Shown here: positions 11,901 through 21,678 of the stretch, one piece after another
How positions within the stretch are numbered: position 1 is the first letter of the stretch
Layout: each line of letters starts with the position of its first letter
Source: Mastigamoeba balamuthi
Lineage: Eukaryota; Evosea; Mastigamoebida; Mastigamoebidae
Direction: 5' to 3'
DNA: 64,000 nucleotides
Assembly (NCBI GenBank): GCA_902651635.1
Contig: CACRSC010000002.1
Span: 446,837-510,836 of the forward strand
Translations under genes and position numbers: made by a program
Notes under the pieces: model-generated
The model's input: the letters and a program-made list of their open reading frames with translations, nothing else
What the model was told of the DNA's origin: nothing
The model's database searches: none

Positions 11901-12858
11901 CTGGGACATTGCCGAGGCCATGAACTTCCTGCACTCGCACAACGTCCTCTACCGTTGCGTCCCGACCGTTCTGTTCGCCCCCCCTTCCCTCTGCATCCCC
12001 GAGGCGCTGAGGCCCCCTCTCCCACCCGCAGGCGACCTGAAGCCCTCCAACGTGCTGGTATCGTCGCTGAACCTGGGCTCCAAGGTCAACTGCAAGATCA
12101 GCGACTTTGGCACGTCCAAGAACGTCGACCGCCTGCGCGACGTCTTCTCGCACACGGTGGGCGCCGGCACGTGCGTGTGGCCCTCCCTCCGCCCCCCTGC
12201 CAGAGGTTGTTGTGCCCAGGCGCTCACCAGCCGCGCCAGGCCCATCTACATGGCGCCCGAGATGTTCGGGGGCAGCGGCTACAACCACAAAATCGACCAG
12301 TACTCGTACGCCGTCACCGTCTGGCAGCTCTTCTCGCGCGAGATGCCCTGGCGCACCGTCTCGTGCTGGAAGATCCCCGACCTCGTCATCAAGGGCCAGC
12401 GGCCCCCCATCCCGCCCAAGTGCCCCCTCGAGTTCGCGGCGCTCATCGGCGCCTGCTGGGCGCACTGCCCCGGGGACAGGCCCGAGTTCGCCGACGTCTG
12501 CGCGTCGCTGCACGAGGTCTTTGCCGAGCAGGTCGAGGCCAACGGCAACCAGTGCCTCACCGAGCGCCAGAGCTTCATCGACTCGCGGGCCCTCAGCGAC
12601 GCCGCCCGGCAGGCCCGCGAGCACTCGTCCAGCTCCGGCCACAACAAGTCCAAGTCCCACGCCGGCGCCACTGTGCACTGGGCGGCCGACGAGGGCGAGG
12701 ACGCCTCCGAGGGCGTCGCGGGGTTCGCGACTGGCGACCTCAGCTCCAAACGCACCGGCATCCCCCTCGTCGTCATCACCAAGGTGCGCTCGCCCTCGCG
12801 GCCCGAGAGCCTCGACGGCGACGTGCAGCCCGCGGCCACTAACCTGCTCGCCGTCTGA
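8966..12858 (+). CDS. CUB/EGF transmembrane receptor kinase, archamoebid TKL-like type
   Basis: Seven exons keep frame: 8966-9013, 9164-9499, 9844-10013, 10086-11585, 11634-11953, 12032-12170 and 12240-12858, about 1043 residues. A signal peptide (MRRAALMVLVPLAATL) precedes the ectodomain. That has EGF-like modules (CWQHGTC...GKCVCQPHWIGPTC; CGAPEHGACDAATGQCVC) and a CUB-like domain (DNCSWVIDP...DSLSVYSG). One membrane span follows (VAIVLPTILGVVIVAGAG), then a beta domain like that before Entamoeba receptor-kinase domains, then the kinase. Kinase motifs: LGSGGFG loop, IAVKVL lysine, YRDLKPSNV catalytic loop, ISDFGTSKN, YMAPE. The catalytic HRD is YRD; Asp is kept, so activity is plausible. 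A Ser-rich tail follows. Ligand unknown. Confidence 0.87.
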
Positions 12859-13223
12859 GTGCGAGCCACCCCCCTCGTGGGCCCCGCGGTCTCCGCTTGG
12901 AGTGCCGAGTAGAGTTGCCGCTGCCGTCCCCGCTTCGTTACGGTTGAATATAGCTCCCGTTCTATTGCGTCTCCCCCACGTCGCCTGCCGCGCACAGCCC
13001 GATGGCGCTGTGATGGTGTGAAGGTGTGGTGCTGCTGGTGCAGTCTGCACAGAAAAGGCGTCTGTGTGGTCCGTGTGTGCGTGCGTGTGTGTGTTCACAG
13101 TACCTCTCACTTGGAGATTGGTCGCTGCGGAGGGCTCAGCGGCGGCAGCTCTATGCCTCCCCCCTCCGACTCCTTGCGCGTCTTGGGCGCTGACTGTCTC
13201 CTGCGCGGCGGGGGGGCGCTGCT
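12859..13223. other. Convergent 3' intergenic stretch
   Basis: The kinase gene ends on the plus strand and the large coiled-coil gene ends on the minus strand, so this stretch should hold both 3' UTRs. A TG-rich run (GTGTGGTCCGTGTGTGCGTG, about 13060-13095) is the only notable structure. Confidence 0.4.
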
Positions 13224-16200
13224 TCAGAGGCGCGGATGCCTGTGTGCGGCTACGTGCCCTTGGGGTATCGGTGGGAACCGGCTGCTGCCACCCCCGACAG
13301 GGGGCGACGGGGGCTTGGACGGCGCCATGTACACGGGCGCCTGCACTGCCCGCAGCGCCGACACGGGCCGCAGGACGAGGTCCGGCCCCCGCGTGCTGAG
13401 CATCGCGTTCATCCGCGCGTTGGCCTGCATGAGCTTGGTGATCTGCTGCGCCCGCGTCATGCGGGGCTCCGGGGGCCCCATGGGCTGCGCCTGCGTGGCC
13501 AGTATCATGCTCGCCGCGGTGGGCGGCCTGGGCGGGGCCTCGCCCTCGCGCGGCGTCTTGAGGATGATGTTGGAGAACGACGTCAGCACGGCGGTCAGCT
13601 GCTGCCTGCGGCTCTCGAGCAGCCGCTGCCGCCTCTCCTCCCAGTCCTGCAGCGAGACCTTGTACCGCTGCTCCATCCTCTGCAGCGAGTGCTGCACGGG
13701 CCCTGTCGCTCCACCCATCCGCTCTGGTTTCGAGGCAAGCACAGGAGGCGCCTTAGCAGACGTCGCGCAATTGGCGGCAAGCGTACTCTGCAGCTCGAGG
13801 AGGCGGAAGCGCTCGCGGATCTTCAGGAACTCGATGCGGGCCCGCTCGTTCTTGTACTGCGTCTCCTTCTGCGCGTCCTGGAAGAGCTTGATGGCGTCCA
13901 CCTTCCTCTGCCTGTTCTCGTCGTCCAGCACCCCGTCGTCGAGGTTGTAGAGCGTGTCGAGGAACTGGCGGCGGTGGCACGTCAGTCCCGTCGCAGGCGG
14001 GGGAACCACGAGAGCTTACGATGGAGTTGTCGCCGTCCTCGAAGGCCTTGACGGCGCTCTGCGACGTGGCGCCCTTCTCCTCGGCCACGTCGAACAGCGT
14101 GCGCGAGTCGATGCACAGCGTCTGCTGCTGTATGCGCTGCATCGCGATCCGCTGCTGCATCTTGGCCTGCGGGTTCATGTACATGTGGAAGTGCGGCGGC
14201 CTCGTCATCTTGCGCTGCTGCTGCCCTTGCTGCTGCTGCCCCGCGTTGGCGTTCTGCCCAAAAAGCGGGCCCTCCCCAAACTCTCCCGGTGTCTGCATGG
14301 GGGCGTCCGTGGCGCCGCCGTTCTGGCCCTCGGGCGGCTGCGCTGCGACAAAGACCTCGTCCCTCTCCTCGCGCCGGTCCCTCCTCGACTCCATCCGCTG
14401 CGCGCTGCTTCCGCCCAAGCCCTCGATGTCGCGCTGGTGGAACGTCTGCCGCAGCGACGCGCGCTGAGAGGCGGGCCTCCGCGAGGCCGACTTGGGCACC
14501 GGGCCGCGCGACAGCGCGACAGCAGGCCTGTTGGCCATGTCGACGGCAAACTGCTGCTGCTGCTTCTCGAGGCGGTACGTGAGGTCCTCGATTGTCCTCT
14601 GCAGCTTTGTGCGCTGTCGTCCGCCGTTAGGGCTGTGCCAGCGGCAGCAGGCAGTTGCGCGGGGGGGTTGTGCGTTACCTGGCTCACGAGCTCGTTGATG
14701 TAGACGCCCTGCTCCTCCACGCGGCTCTCGAGCTCGTTGGTCGACATGGCCTGGTCGAAAGCGCGCTGGGCGAGGTCCTGCCGCACAAGCCCCAGCATCC
14801 TCTCGAGGTCGATCGTGCGCTCCCGCAGGTTTGTCTGCCCGGCTATCGCTGCCGTCAGTTGGTTCTCCACCGCCGCCTTCTGTGCCGCGCTGAGAGATAC
14901 CGCGTGAGGCTTTGTCCCGGGCCGTTGCGTGAAGGGATAGGGGGCACCTACCTCTCGGCAAGAGCGGCGAAGAAGTCTCTACGCTGCCGCACCAGAGACG
15001 CGCTAAACGACGCCGACAGCTCCTGCAGCAGCGCTGAGAGCGCGCTGGTGATCGATACCAGCTGCTCGTCGCGCAGGACCGTCATCAGCTTCTCGTCCGT
15101 GCCCACGGGGCCGTCCGCGTTGATGTCCTTTGCCACCGCGTTGTCCTCGCGCGCGCGCACGTCTGTCAGCGTCGTTGTGAGGTCCGCGAACTTGGGGACG
15201 AGCTGCGTCAGGGGGCTTGGGCCCGCGGGGGCGCTCCCGTCGCGGCCCGCCAGCGCCATCGACTCGGCCTCGGCGATGGCGGCCTGGCGAGAGACCTGCT
15301 CCGCTGCAACCACAAGCGTGCGGAGCCCGTCCTCGACGAGGCGCACGCGCTGCTCGGCAATGTTGCGCAGCTTGTCCTCGGTTCTGCGCCCCTCGGTGCG
15401 CATGCGGTCGATATTCCGCTCGGCCTGCCTCTTGGCTGCCTCGGAATCGCATTGCGCGTCCTGTCGGCTGTGTGAGTGGCTGGCTGCGTTGCTGTCATTG
15501 CGCAAGATATTTCACCTTCTGGACATGCTCTGCGAGGTCGGCATCGGCCATCCGCTCGACGAGGGCGCTGGTGAGCTTGGAGACGCGCTCCTTGAGCGTC
15601 TGGACCTCTGATTCGTTCGCCCCCGCGGCCCTCTTGACAGCCTCGTCGATCGCCTTGGCGTGCGTGTCTCCGAGCTGTGCCGTTGCTGCGCCCCATCTTC
15701 TCCGCTCCTCCGACAGAATTTCGTTCGTCCTCGCCACCTGCTTCGTCAGCGAGGCGCGCTCCGCCTCGTATGCCTTGCGCAGCTCCTCGACAATTTGCGT
15801 CTGCCCCTGTGAGGCACCGGAGTTTTTACTCTGGGAGGCCATGAGGTTCTGGTAGTTGATCTCCAGAGTCCGGAGAAGGCCCTCCACGTGCTGTCTCTTG
15901 GCCTCCACGGCCTCTGCGAGCTCACGGGTGCCGGCCAGCTGTGCCTCGAGCACTTGGACGCGTTGCGTGAGCTCGCGGTTGTTCTTGCGCAGCTCAAAGT
16001 TGTGGGACTCCCTCTGGAGGACCGGTGGTGAGGCTCGACGGCACTGTAGGGGGCGGTGCATACCTCACGCGACTCCATTTCCGATATCTCGATTGTCAGC
16101 TGCTCGTCCGACGGAATGACGGCGGGCACTTTCTCGCCCGCCACGAGTTTTTGGTTCGTCTGAGCAGTACATGGTCAGGGGTTGCGAAAGTGGCTGGCTG

Positions 16201-19200
16201 TATTGTGCGCACGGTGGACAACAGGGAGACTTTGGCCTCCAGGACTCGGATGCGGCAGAGCAGCCTGTCCTTCTCGTCGGTGAACTCCTTCGCCTTGAGG
16301 TCGTATTCCTTCTGCAGCTCCTTTCTGATGGCCGCGATGTCGCTCTCGCTCGGCGGCAGCACCTGCACCACTGTCCGTGTGCCCTTCCTGCTGCTCTTGG
16401 CGCTGCTGTCGTGCTTTCCGTCGTCTGCGCCCGAGGCAGATGAGTTTTTGGCATCCTGCTCGCCCTGCGCTGATGCCGCAGACGCTACTGGCGTGCTGGC
16501 AGGTCGTTCCACGTCCGATGGCACCTCGGCTGCCCCCGGGCCGGGCTGCGATTCGTGCTCGCCCTGCCGCTCAGCATCCGGTTTTCCGGGTATCTCATCG
16601 TCGGACGTCTGCCGCTCTGACGGCTCGTCGACGCCTGACTCGTCCCCTGTCTGGTCTGATTCGAGCATCTCGATGCGCTCCAGCGCCTTCTTGTGGTTCT
16701 GGGTCAGCTGTTCCAGCTCCTCCTCGAGCAGCATTATTCGCTCGTCTTTCTGCTTGTCGACTGAGTTTCGAGTGGAGGTATGCAGTGCAAATGTGGAGGC
16801 CTCACGTTGAAGGATCCGTCGGCGAAATCCTCGCCCTGAGCGTCGGCCTCTGCCAGCGAGGCGTCTACCTCGGCGTCTGCCGCGATTTCAGGCAGCGTGG
16901 CACGCACGGCAGCCTGCAGCTCGTCCCTCTTCTTGTTCAACTCCTGTTCGCAGTCGTAGATCGCCCCCTCGTTGTTCTCCTCGCGCGCGCGGTGCAGCTT
17001 GTCCTCAAGCTCCGTCATCTGCTCCTCGAGCTTTGCCACGTCCATGATCTTCTCGTCGCGCGTCATCGCCCGCTTCTTCCAGTTGGATGCTTCGGCGATC
17101 AGAGCCTTCTTCACGCTCTTCTCGGCCTCGAGCTGCTTCTTGAGCGCCACGATCTGCCTCTGGAGCCCTCCGATCTCGTGTGGGGACGCCTTGCGGGCCG
17201 GCGCCTGCTGCGTGCTTTGCGCCGCTGTCTGCGACTGTGCCTGCTTGGCCGCCTCGCGCGTTGCTGCGATCTCTGCGACCGCCGCTGCGAGCTGCGCCTT
17301 GAGGCTCTGGATCTCCGCGTTGGCAGTCTGCAGGTTGCCCTCGAGCTTATCGCGCGTCTGCTGCGCCTCGTCCAGAAGCGCAGTCAGGCGGCGGCTGTCC
17401 GACTCGGACGACCACGACTGCTCTTGGTGCTGCGACTCCACGGCCTCGAGCGCGCGGCGGTTCTCCTCAGCTCGGCGGTTTGCTGACTCGAGCTTTGATT
17501 GCCAGGCGCGGCGCTCGAGACTCAGCTGCTCTGCATAGTCCGCGGCGTCGGCGCTTCGGATCTGCTCGAACTTCTGGTTGAGCTCTACCTTGTCGCTCTC
17601 GTGCTCGTGGCGGATTGTCTCGATGCGCTTCTCGTAGGTCTGGATGGTGAGCTCGATCATCTCTTTATCCTTCTGCTGCGAGATGCGGTCCATCATCTGG
17701 TCGAACGTCGCCCGGAGGTCCTGGTCGTACTTGGCGGAGATTTGGTCGAGCTTCTTCTCCATCTCCTGCACGTCTGCAAATCTCTGCGCGGCGTCCTTTG
17801 ACGTGTCCATCGTTGCAGAGGGCTGTCTCGATATCGATGCAGCTGTCGCCTGCATGTTGGCCCTGTGCAGCTGGTCCTCCAGTTCTGTGTTCGCTTTTAG
17901 AGGCTGGCGTGTAGCACGCAACGCCCTACCTTGTATTCTGGCGTTGAGGGCATTTCTGTCCACCTCCCAGGCGATGGTGATCTTCTGATACTCGACTGGG
18001 AGGGTTGGCGGCGCCTTCTCGCTTTTGCCGGCATTGGCGCCAGACACAAGCATTGTCATGTACTTCTCTAGCTCTGTGTGTGCGTGCGTGTCAGAGTGCA
18101 AAGCGCGTTGGCTGGTCGTTTATTCGCACGTTCTTGCATCTTCACGAGCTTCTTTCCCATCCCGTCGACCTGTGTTTTGAGTTCTCCTTCGCGCTCCTTG
18201 TATCGCTGTATTTCCTTGTCCTGGTGATGATTGAAAGGTGCGTCAGAGGATTGGTGTGCAATTGGCGTGCTCACAGAGTCGAACGCGGCCTCTGTCTGAG
18301 CTATCTGGAACCTGAGCTTCTTCAGGTCGTCGTTCTTCTTCTCAATGGACTTTTGCATTGTGTTCATTCGCTCCTCGGCCTCTGTCAGCCTGCAAATGTG
18401 ATGTTGCTTAGCCCTGTGCGGTACCTGTAGATAATCAGCGTGCCTTGAGCTGGTTGCTTCAAAGTCTTGGGTCATCCTGCGAATCATTGAGAGGTAGCGC
18501 TCCCTGTCCTCCTCAGAGATCAGGCGTGCCTCCTCCGATGTAGTCGGCCGAGCCCTTACTTGTCTCTCCAGGGCTGCTCTGTGCGTTAGCACGCGCGAAT
18601 GTGCCGGAGAGATGCTGACCTCCGACAACGTTGTGGTGAATAGTGCCCAGTCGCTCCTTGGCTGTGGTCGCGGCCTGTAGGATCTCGTGCACCGTCTCAC
18701 GGTACGGCTCCGCGTTGGTGCGCTCCATCTCGGCGATGCGGAGGTCGCCGTCCTCGGCGACGTCCCCGACGTGCGAGAACCACTTTTGCAGCGAGTCGAG
18801 CACTCCCTCGCGCGTCATGAGCAGCTTGTCGTAGTCGACGATGAGCACCTGCACCTTGCCCTTGCTGCTCTCGATGACCTTCTGCGGGTCGATGTCCTCC
18901 GTGTCCTCCTCGTAGATCTGGAACGGGTCCTCGCCGTTGGACGCGCTGCTGCTGCCCAGCGGCTTGCCCGGCACGCCCTCGCGCCCGTCCGACGCGACCA
19001 CCGCGGCCGCGATGGCCGAGGCCTCTGCGCCCGCGGTCTCGTACTGCTTCATGAGCTGCTGCACGCGCGAGTTGATCTCGCGCAGCTGGTACGTCGTGTA
19101 CTCGAGCTGCTCGACGTGGTCCGCGCCCGACCCTGAGGGGTACGACGGCGGCGACGGCAGGCCCCGCGGAGCGTTGTCCTTGGACATACTGTCGATGACG

Positions 19201-19319
19201 GCGTCCATGTCGAGACCCCCGCCGCCTCCCCCGCATCCCACACCTGTGGGCCCGCGGAAGCTCGGCGCTGCCGAGGGCACGGCGTACTGGCGCGCCGCCC
19301 TGGGCTCCTTGCGGGACAT
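13224..19319 (-). CDS. Very large multi-exon coiled-coil protein, unrecognised
   Basis: Consecutive minus-strand frames at about 19319-18610, 18590-18068, 18067-16734, 16734-16096, 16061-15495, 15505-14948, 14870-14205 and 14009-13224 make one gene of roughly 1,800 residues with short introns. It starts MSRKEPRAARQ. The N-terminal 240 residues look partly folded (GKVQVLIVDYDKLLMTREGV). The rest is mostly heptad-like coiled coil (e.g. DKEIQRYKEREGELKTQVDG, MEKKLDQISAKYDQDL) with a Gln-rich insert and a Pro-rich end (SKPPSPPVGGG). One in-frame intron, at about 18217-18273, starts GTGAGC and ends CACCAG. No motor or other catalytic motif is visible. A centrosomal, basal-body or Golgi scaffold is possible, and the ciliary gene B9D2 lies next to it, but neither proves function. 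Exon edges are approximate. Confidence 0.72.
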
Positions 19320-19482
19320 TGCGTGGTCTGAGTGCACCCAATTATAGACCAAGGAGGAGGAATCGGTTGATACAAATATCTGTTCTGGAATCTGAGCCTC
19401 TCCACGGGAAATTATGTCCCGTCATATCATGTCACATCACGTCACAATTACGTCGCATCAATGGTCGCGGTCGCCCTCGTCG

Positions 19483-20129
19483 TCACGTCTGCAGGCCGTG
19501 ACGGGCGTGGTCCTTGAGTATGACGCCCAGCGTGGCGCGGACGGTGCCCGTCGGGACCGTGTTGAGCAGCAGGCGGTCCTGGGCGCTCGTGACGATCGAG
19601 TCGCTGAGCAGCCGCGGGGCGCCGCCGAGGAAGAACGCCGAGAGCTCCTCGAAGAACGTCCCGCGGGGCCTCCAGCACATGGCCTCGACCCTGTGCAGCC
19701 CCGGGGACGTGGGCAGGTGGCAGAACCCGTACCCGCCTGCCCCCCACGCAGCGAGTTAAATTCTGGGAATTACACGTGTGATTTAATTTAATAATGCCTG
19801 CGGTGACGACAGCTGGGGAAAATATCCGGAATCCGCAGGGAAGATAGGGGGATCTCACAGATCTCGTTGCGCCCGAACTCGTCGTGGTGCCAGACCTGCA
19901 CGCGGAGGCGCGGCCAGCCGGCGAGCGTGGTGGTGCGGTAGTGGACGTCGAGGGGGTGGCACCAGAGGGCCGCGGGGCCCTGCAGCGGGTCGTCGACCTG
20001 CGTCTGGCCCTCTGTGAGGCCCTCGAGCACGCTCCACCCGTCGCCGTGCAGCACCTGCCACCTGCAGAACAGGCTCCGCGCCCCGAACCCCTCGGCCCCG
20101 TCGATCTCCCCCACCACGAACACCTCCAT
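19483..20129 (-). CDS. B9D2: B9 domain-containing protein 2 (MKS module, ciliary transition zone)
   Basis: Two exons, 20129-19859 and 19736-19483, join as FGRNEIC|GYGFCHLPTSPG through a GTGAGA donor. The 174-residue product is close to the usual length of B9D2 (about 175). Family signatures run along the whole protein: EVFVVGEIDGAEGFG at the start, SLFCRWQV, EGQTQVDDP, WCHPLDVHY, GWPRLRVQVW and GYGFCHLP. In other eukaryotes B9D2 binds B9D1 and MKS1 in the transition zone that gates ciliary protein entry. Its presence implies that this organism builds a cilium or flagellum. The start is fixed by alignment with the family N-terminus. Upstream DNA is shared with the divergent eL6 gene. Confidence 0.93.
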
Positions 20130-20480
20130 CGGCTCGGCCCGGCGGCGCACCCGCGGGGTGGTCTGCGATCTCCCAGGCGCTTTTTTTAATTGGGGGACCG
20201 GGGGTTTTTCCGGCGTGCTGATGTCACTGGTGACGCAAAGTGTGACGCAGTCATAGCGCGGAGAGGAGTTTTTTTTCGTTGTTGGGTGTTTTGGCTCTTT
20301 CTTTCGCCCTTTAAGCCCGTCTCTCCGACCTGTCCCTAGGGTTCGTCCGCCTCCCCCTCGCCCCCTCCCCCGTCTCTCTCTCCTCCCCCCGCGGCGCGCG
20401 CCTTGGGCAATGCGCAGAGGCGGCTGTGGTGGTGGCGCTGGGGACTGCGACTGATCCCCCGCAGCAGCCCAGGCACAGAA
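20130..20480. promoter_or_regulatory. Divergent promoter region of B9D2 and eL6
   Basis: B9D2 (minus) and eL6 (plus) start 351 bases apart, so both promoters must lie here. On the eL6 side there is a long pyrimidine-rich run (about 20365-20392, CGTCTCTCTCTCCTCCCCCC), like the pyrimidine tracts seen ahead of ribosomal protein genes. The stretch 20184-20290 also has T-runs and two GTGACGCA-like words. No TATA box is clear. Confidence 0.4.
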
Positions 20481-21203
20481 ATGGTCAAGAACTACCTCCT
20501 CCGTAAGAGCCTCACGAGGTGGTCCGCGGCGGCCCGCGCGCGCTTCAACCCGACGCTGAAGCACAAGCTGACCAAGTACGTGAAGCCGACGAGGGTCGTC
20601 AAGGCCGCGCCCAAGGACGCCGCGCCGGCGCCCCAGAAGTACAAGGTGACGGTGCCGTCGCCCCGCAACGTGCTGCCGCTGAGCGACAGGCGCCAGCGCG
20701 TGGCGCGCCACTTCACGCCGGCGACGGCCAAGCTGCGCCGCTCGATCAAGCCCGGCACGGTGCTCATCATGCTGGCGGGCCGCTTCAAGGGCAAGCGCGT
20801 GGTCTTCCTGAAGCAGCTGCCCTCGGGCCTGCTGCTCGTCACGGGGCCCTTCAAGATCAACGGCGTCCCGCTGCGCCGCGTCAACCAGGCCCACGTCATC
20901 GCCACGTCGACTCGCATCCGCATCGGCTCTGTCAAGGTCGACGCTGCCATCAGCGACGCGACGTTCACCAAGACGCGCGAGGCCGCCAAGCGCAAGGGCG
21001 AGGCCGAGTTCTTCAAGGACAAGAAGGAGGGCGACAAGCCCGCGGCCCCCAAGGCCAAGGTCTCGGCCGAGTTCGTGGCCCAGCAGAAGGCCGTCGACAG
21101 CCAGCTGCTGCCGCTCATCAAGAAGGTCCCCGTCATGGCGCTCTACCTCAGGGAGCGCTTCGGCCTCGCCAACAACGAGTACCCGCACCTCATGAAGTTC
21201 TGA
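20481..21203 (+). CDS. RPL6: 60S ribosomal protein eL6
   Basis: Intronless 240-residue protein of the eL6 family, part of the large subunit. Hallmarks are the KPGTVLIMLAGRFKGKRVVF core (KOW-like segment), LPSGLLLVTGPFKINGVPLR, and VIATSTRI. A basic N-terminus (MVKNYLLRKSLTRW) and a Lys/Ala-rich linker complete it. The reading frame is open further upstream, but the ATG at 20481 is chosen because the extra residues are not conserved and the pyrimidine tract lies just ahead. Strong codon bias toward C or G at the third position fits a highly expressed gene. Confidence 0.95.
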   Translation: MVKNYLLRKSLTRWSAAARARFNPTLKHKLTKYVKPTRVVKAAPKDAAPAPQKYKVTVPSPRNVLPLSDRRQRVARHFTPATAKLRRSIKPGTVLIMLAGRFKGKRVVFLKQLPSGLLLVTGPFKINGVPLRRVNQAHVIATSTRIRIGSVKVDAAISDATFTKTREAAKRKGEAEFFKDKKEGDKPAAPKAKVSAEFVAQQKAVDSQLLPLIKKVPVMALYLRERFGLANNEYPHLMKF

Positions 21204-21678
21204 GCACGCCGACGCCTCCCCCCCCCTGCGTGTGTGTGTGCCAGCGAACGCGCATGAGCCACTGCCGGTCGCCTCTGCTCCGCCTCAAGGGACATCGCCT
21301 CTAACTGGAAGGGTTCTTTACACCTCTGCGTCACTTCTCTCGCCCCCCCTCTGCGCCTCTGGCCCCCCTTCCCCCCTCCCTGATTCGATCGTCTGCTGAA
21401 TCTGGGTTCCGCCTGATTCTCTGTGCATTGTCATCGCTGTTTGTTCGTTTTGTGCCCTGGTGTGCGCGCGCGCGCGGGTTGGTGGTGGATCTCCGTTTTG
21501 ATACACATATCTTCTCTCACTCAATCTGCCGTGCTATCTCAACCCCGGGTAAGCGCTCGTCCTAAGATGAGAAGATCGATCTCATCTCGTCAAGCTCGCG
21601 TGTCATGACGTGTAGTAGTCAGGAGGCGATTTCTGTGCGCTGAATCTGGAAACGAATCTGGAAAACAAACGCAGCGCG
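21204..21678. other. Intergenic stretch between eL6 and the beta-helix gene
   Basis: No gene is visible. It contains a CG/GT simple run (TGTGCGCGCGCGCG near 21460) and pyrimidine-rich DNA. It should hold the eL6 3' UTR and the promoter of the downstream gene. Confidence 0.4.

Noticed and set aside
19788-21188. Minus-strand frame of 466 codons covering eL6
   Set aside because: Its first part is antisense to eL6. Only the 20129-19859 part is real, and it belongs to B9D2.
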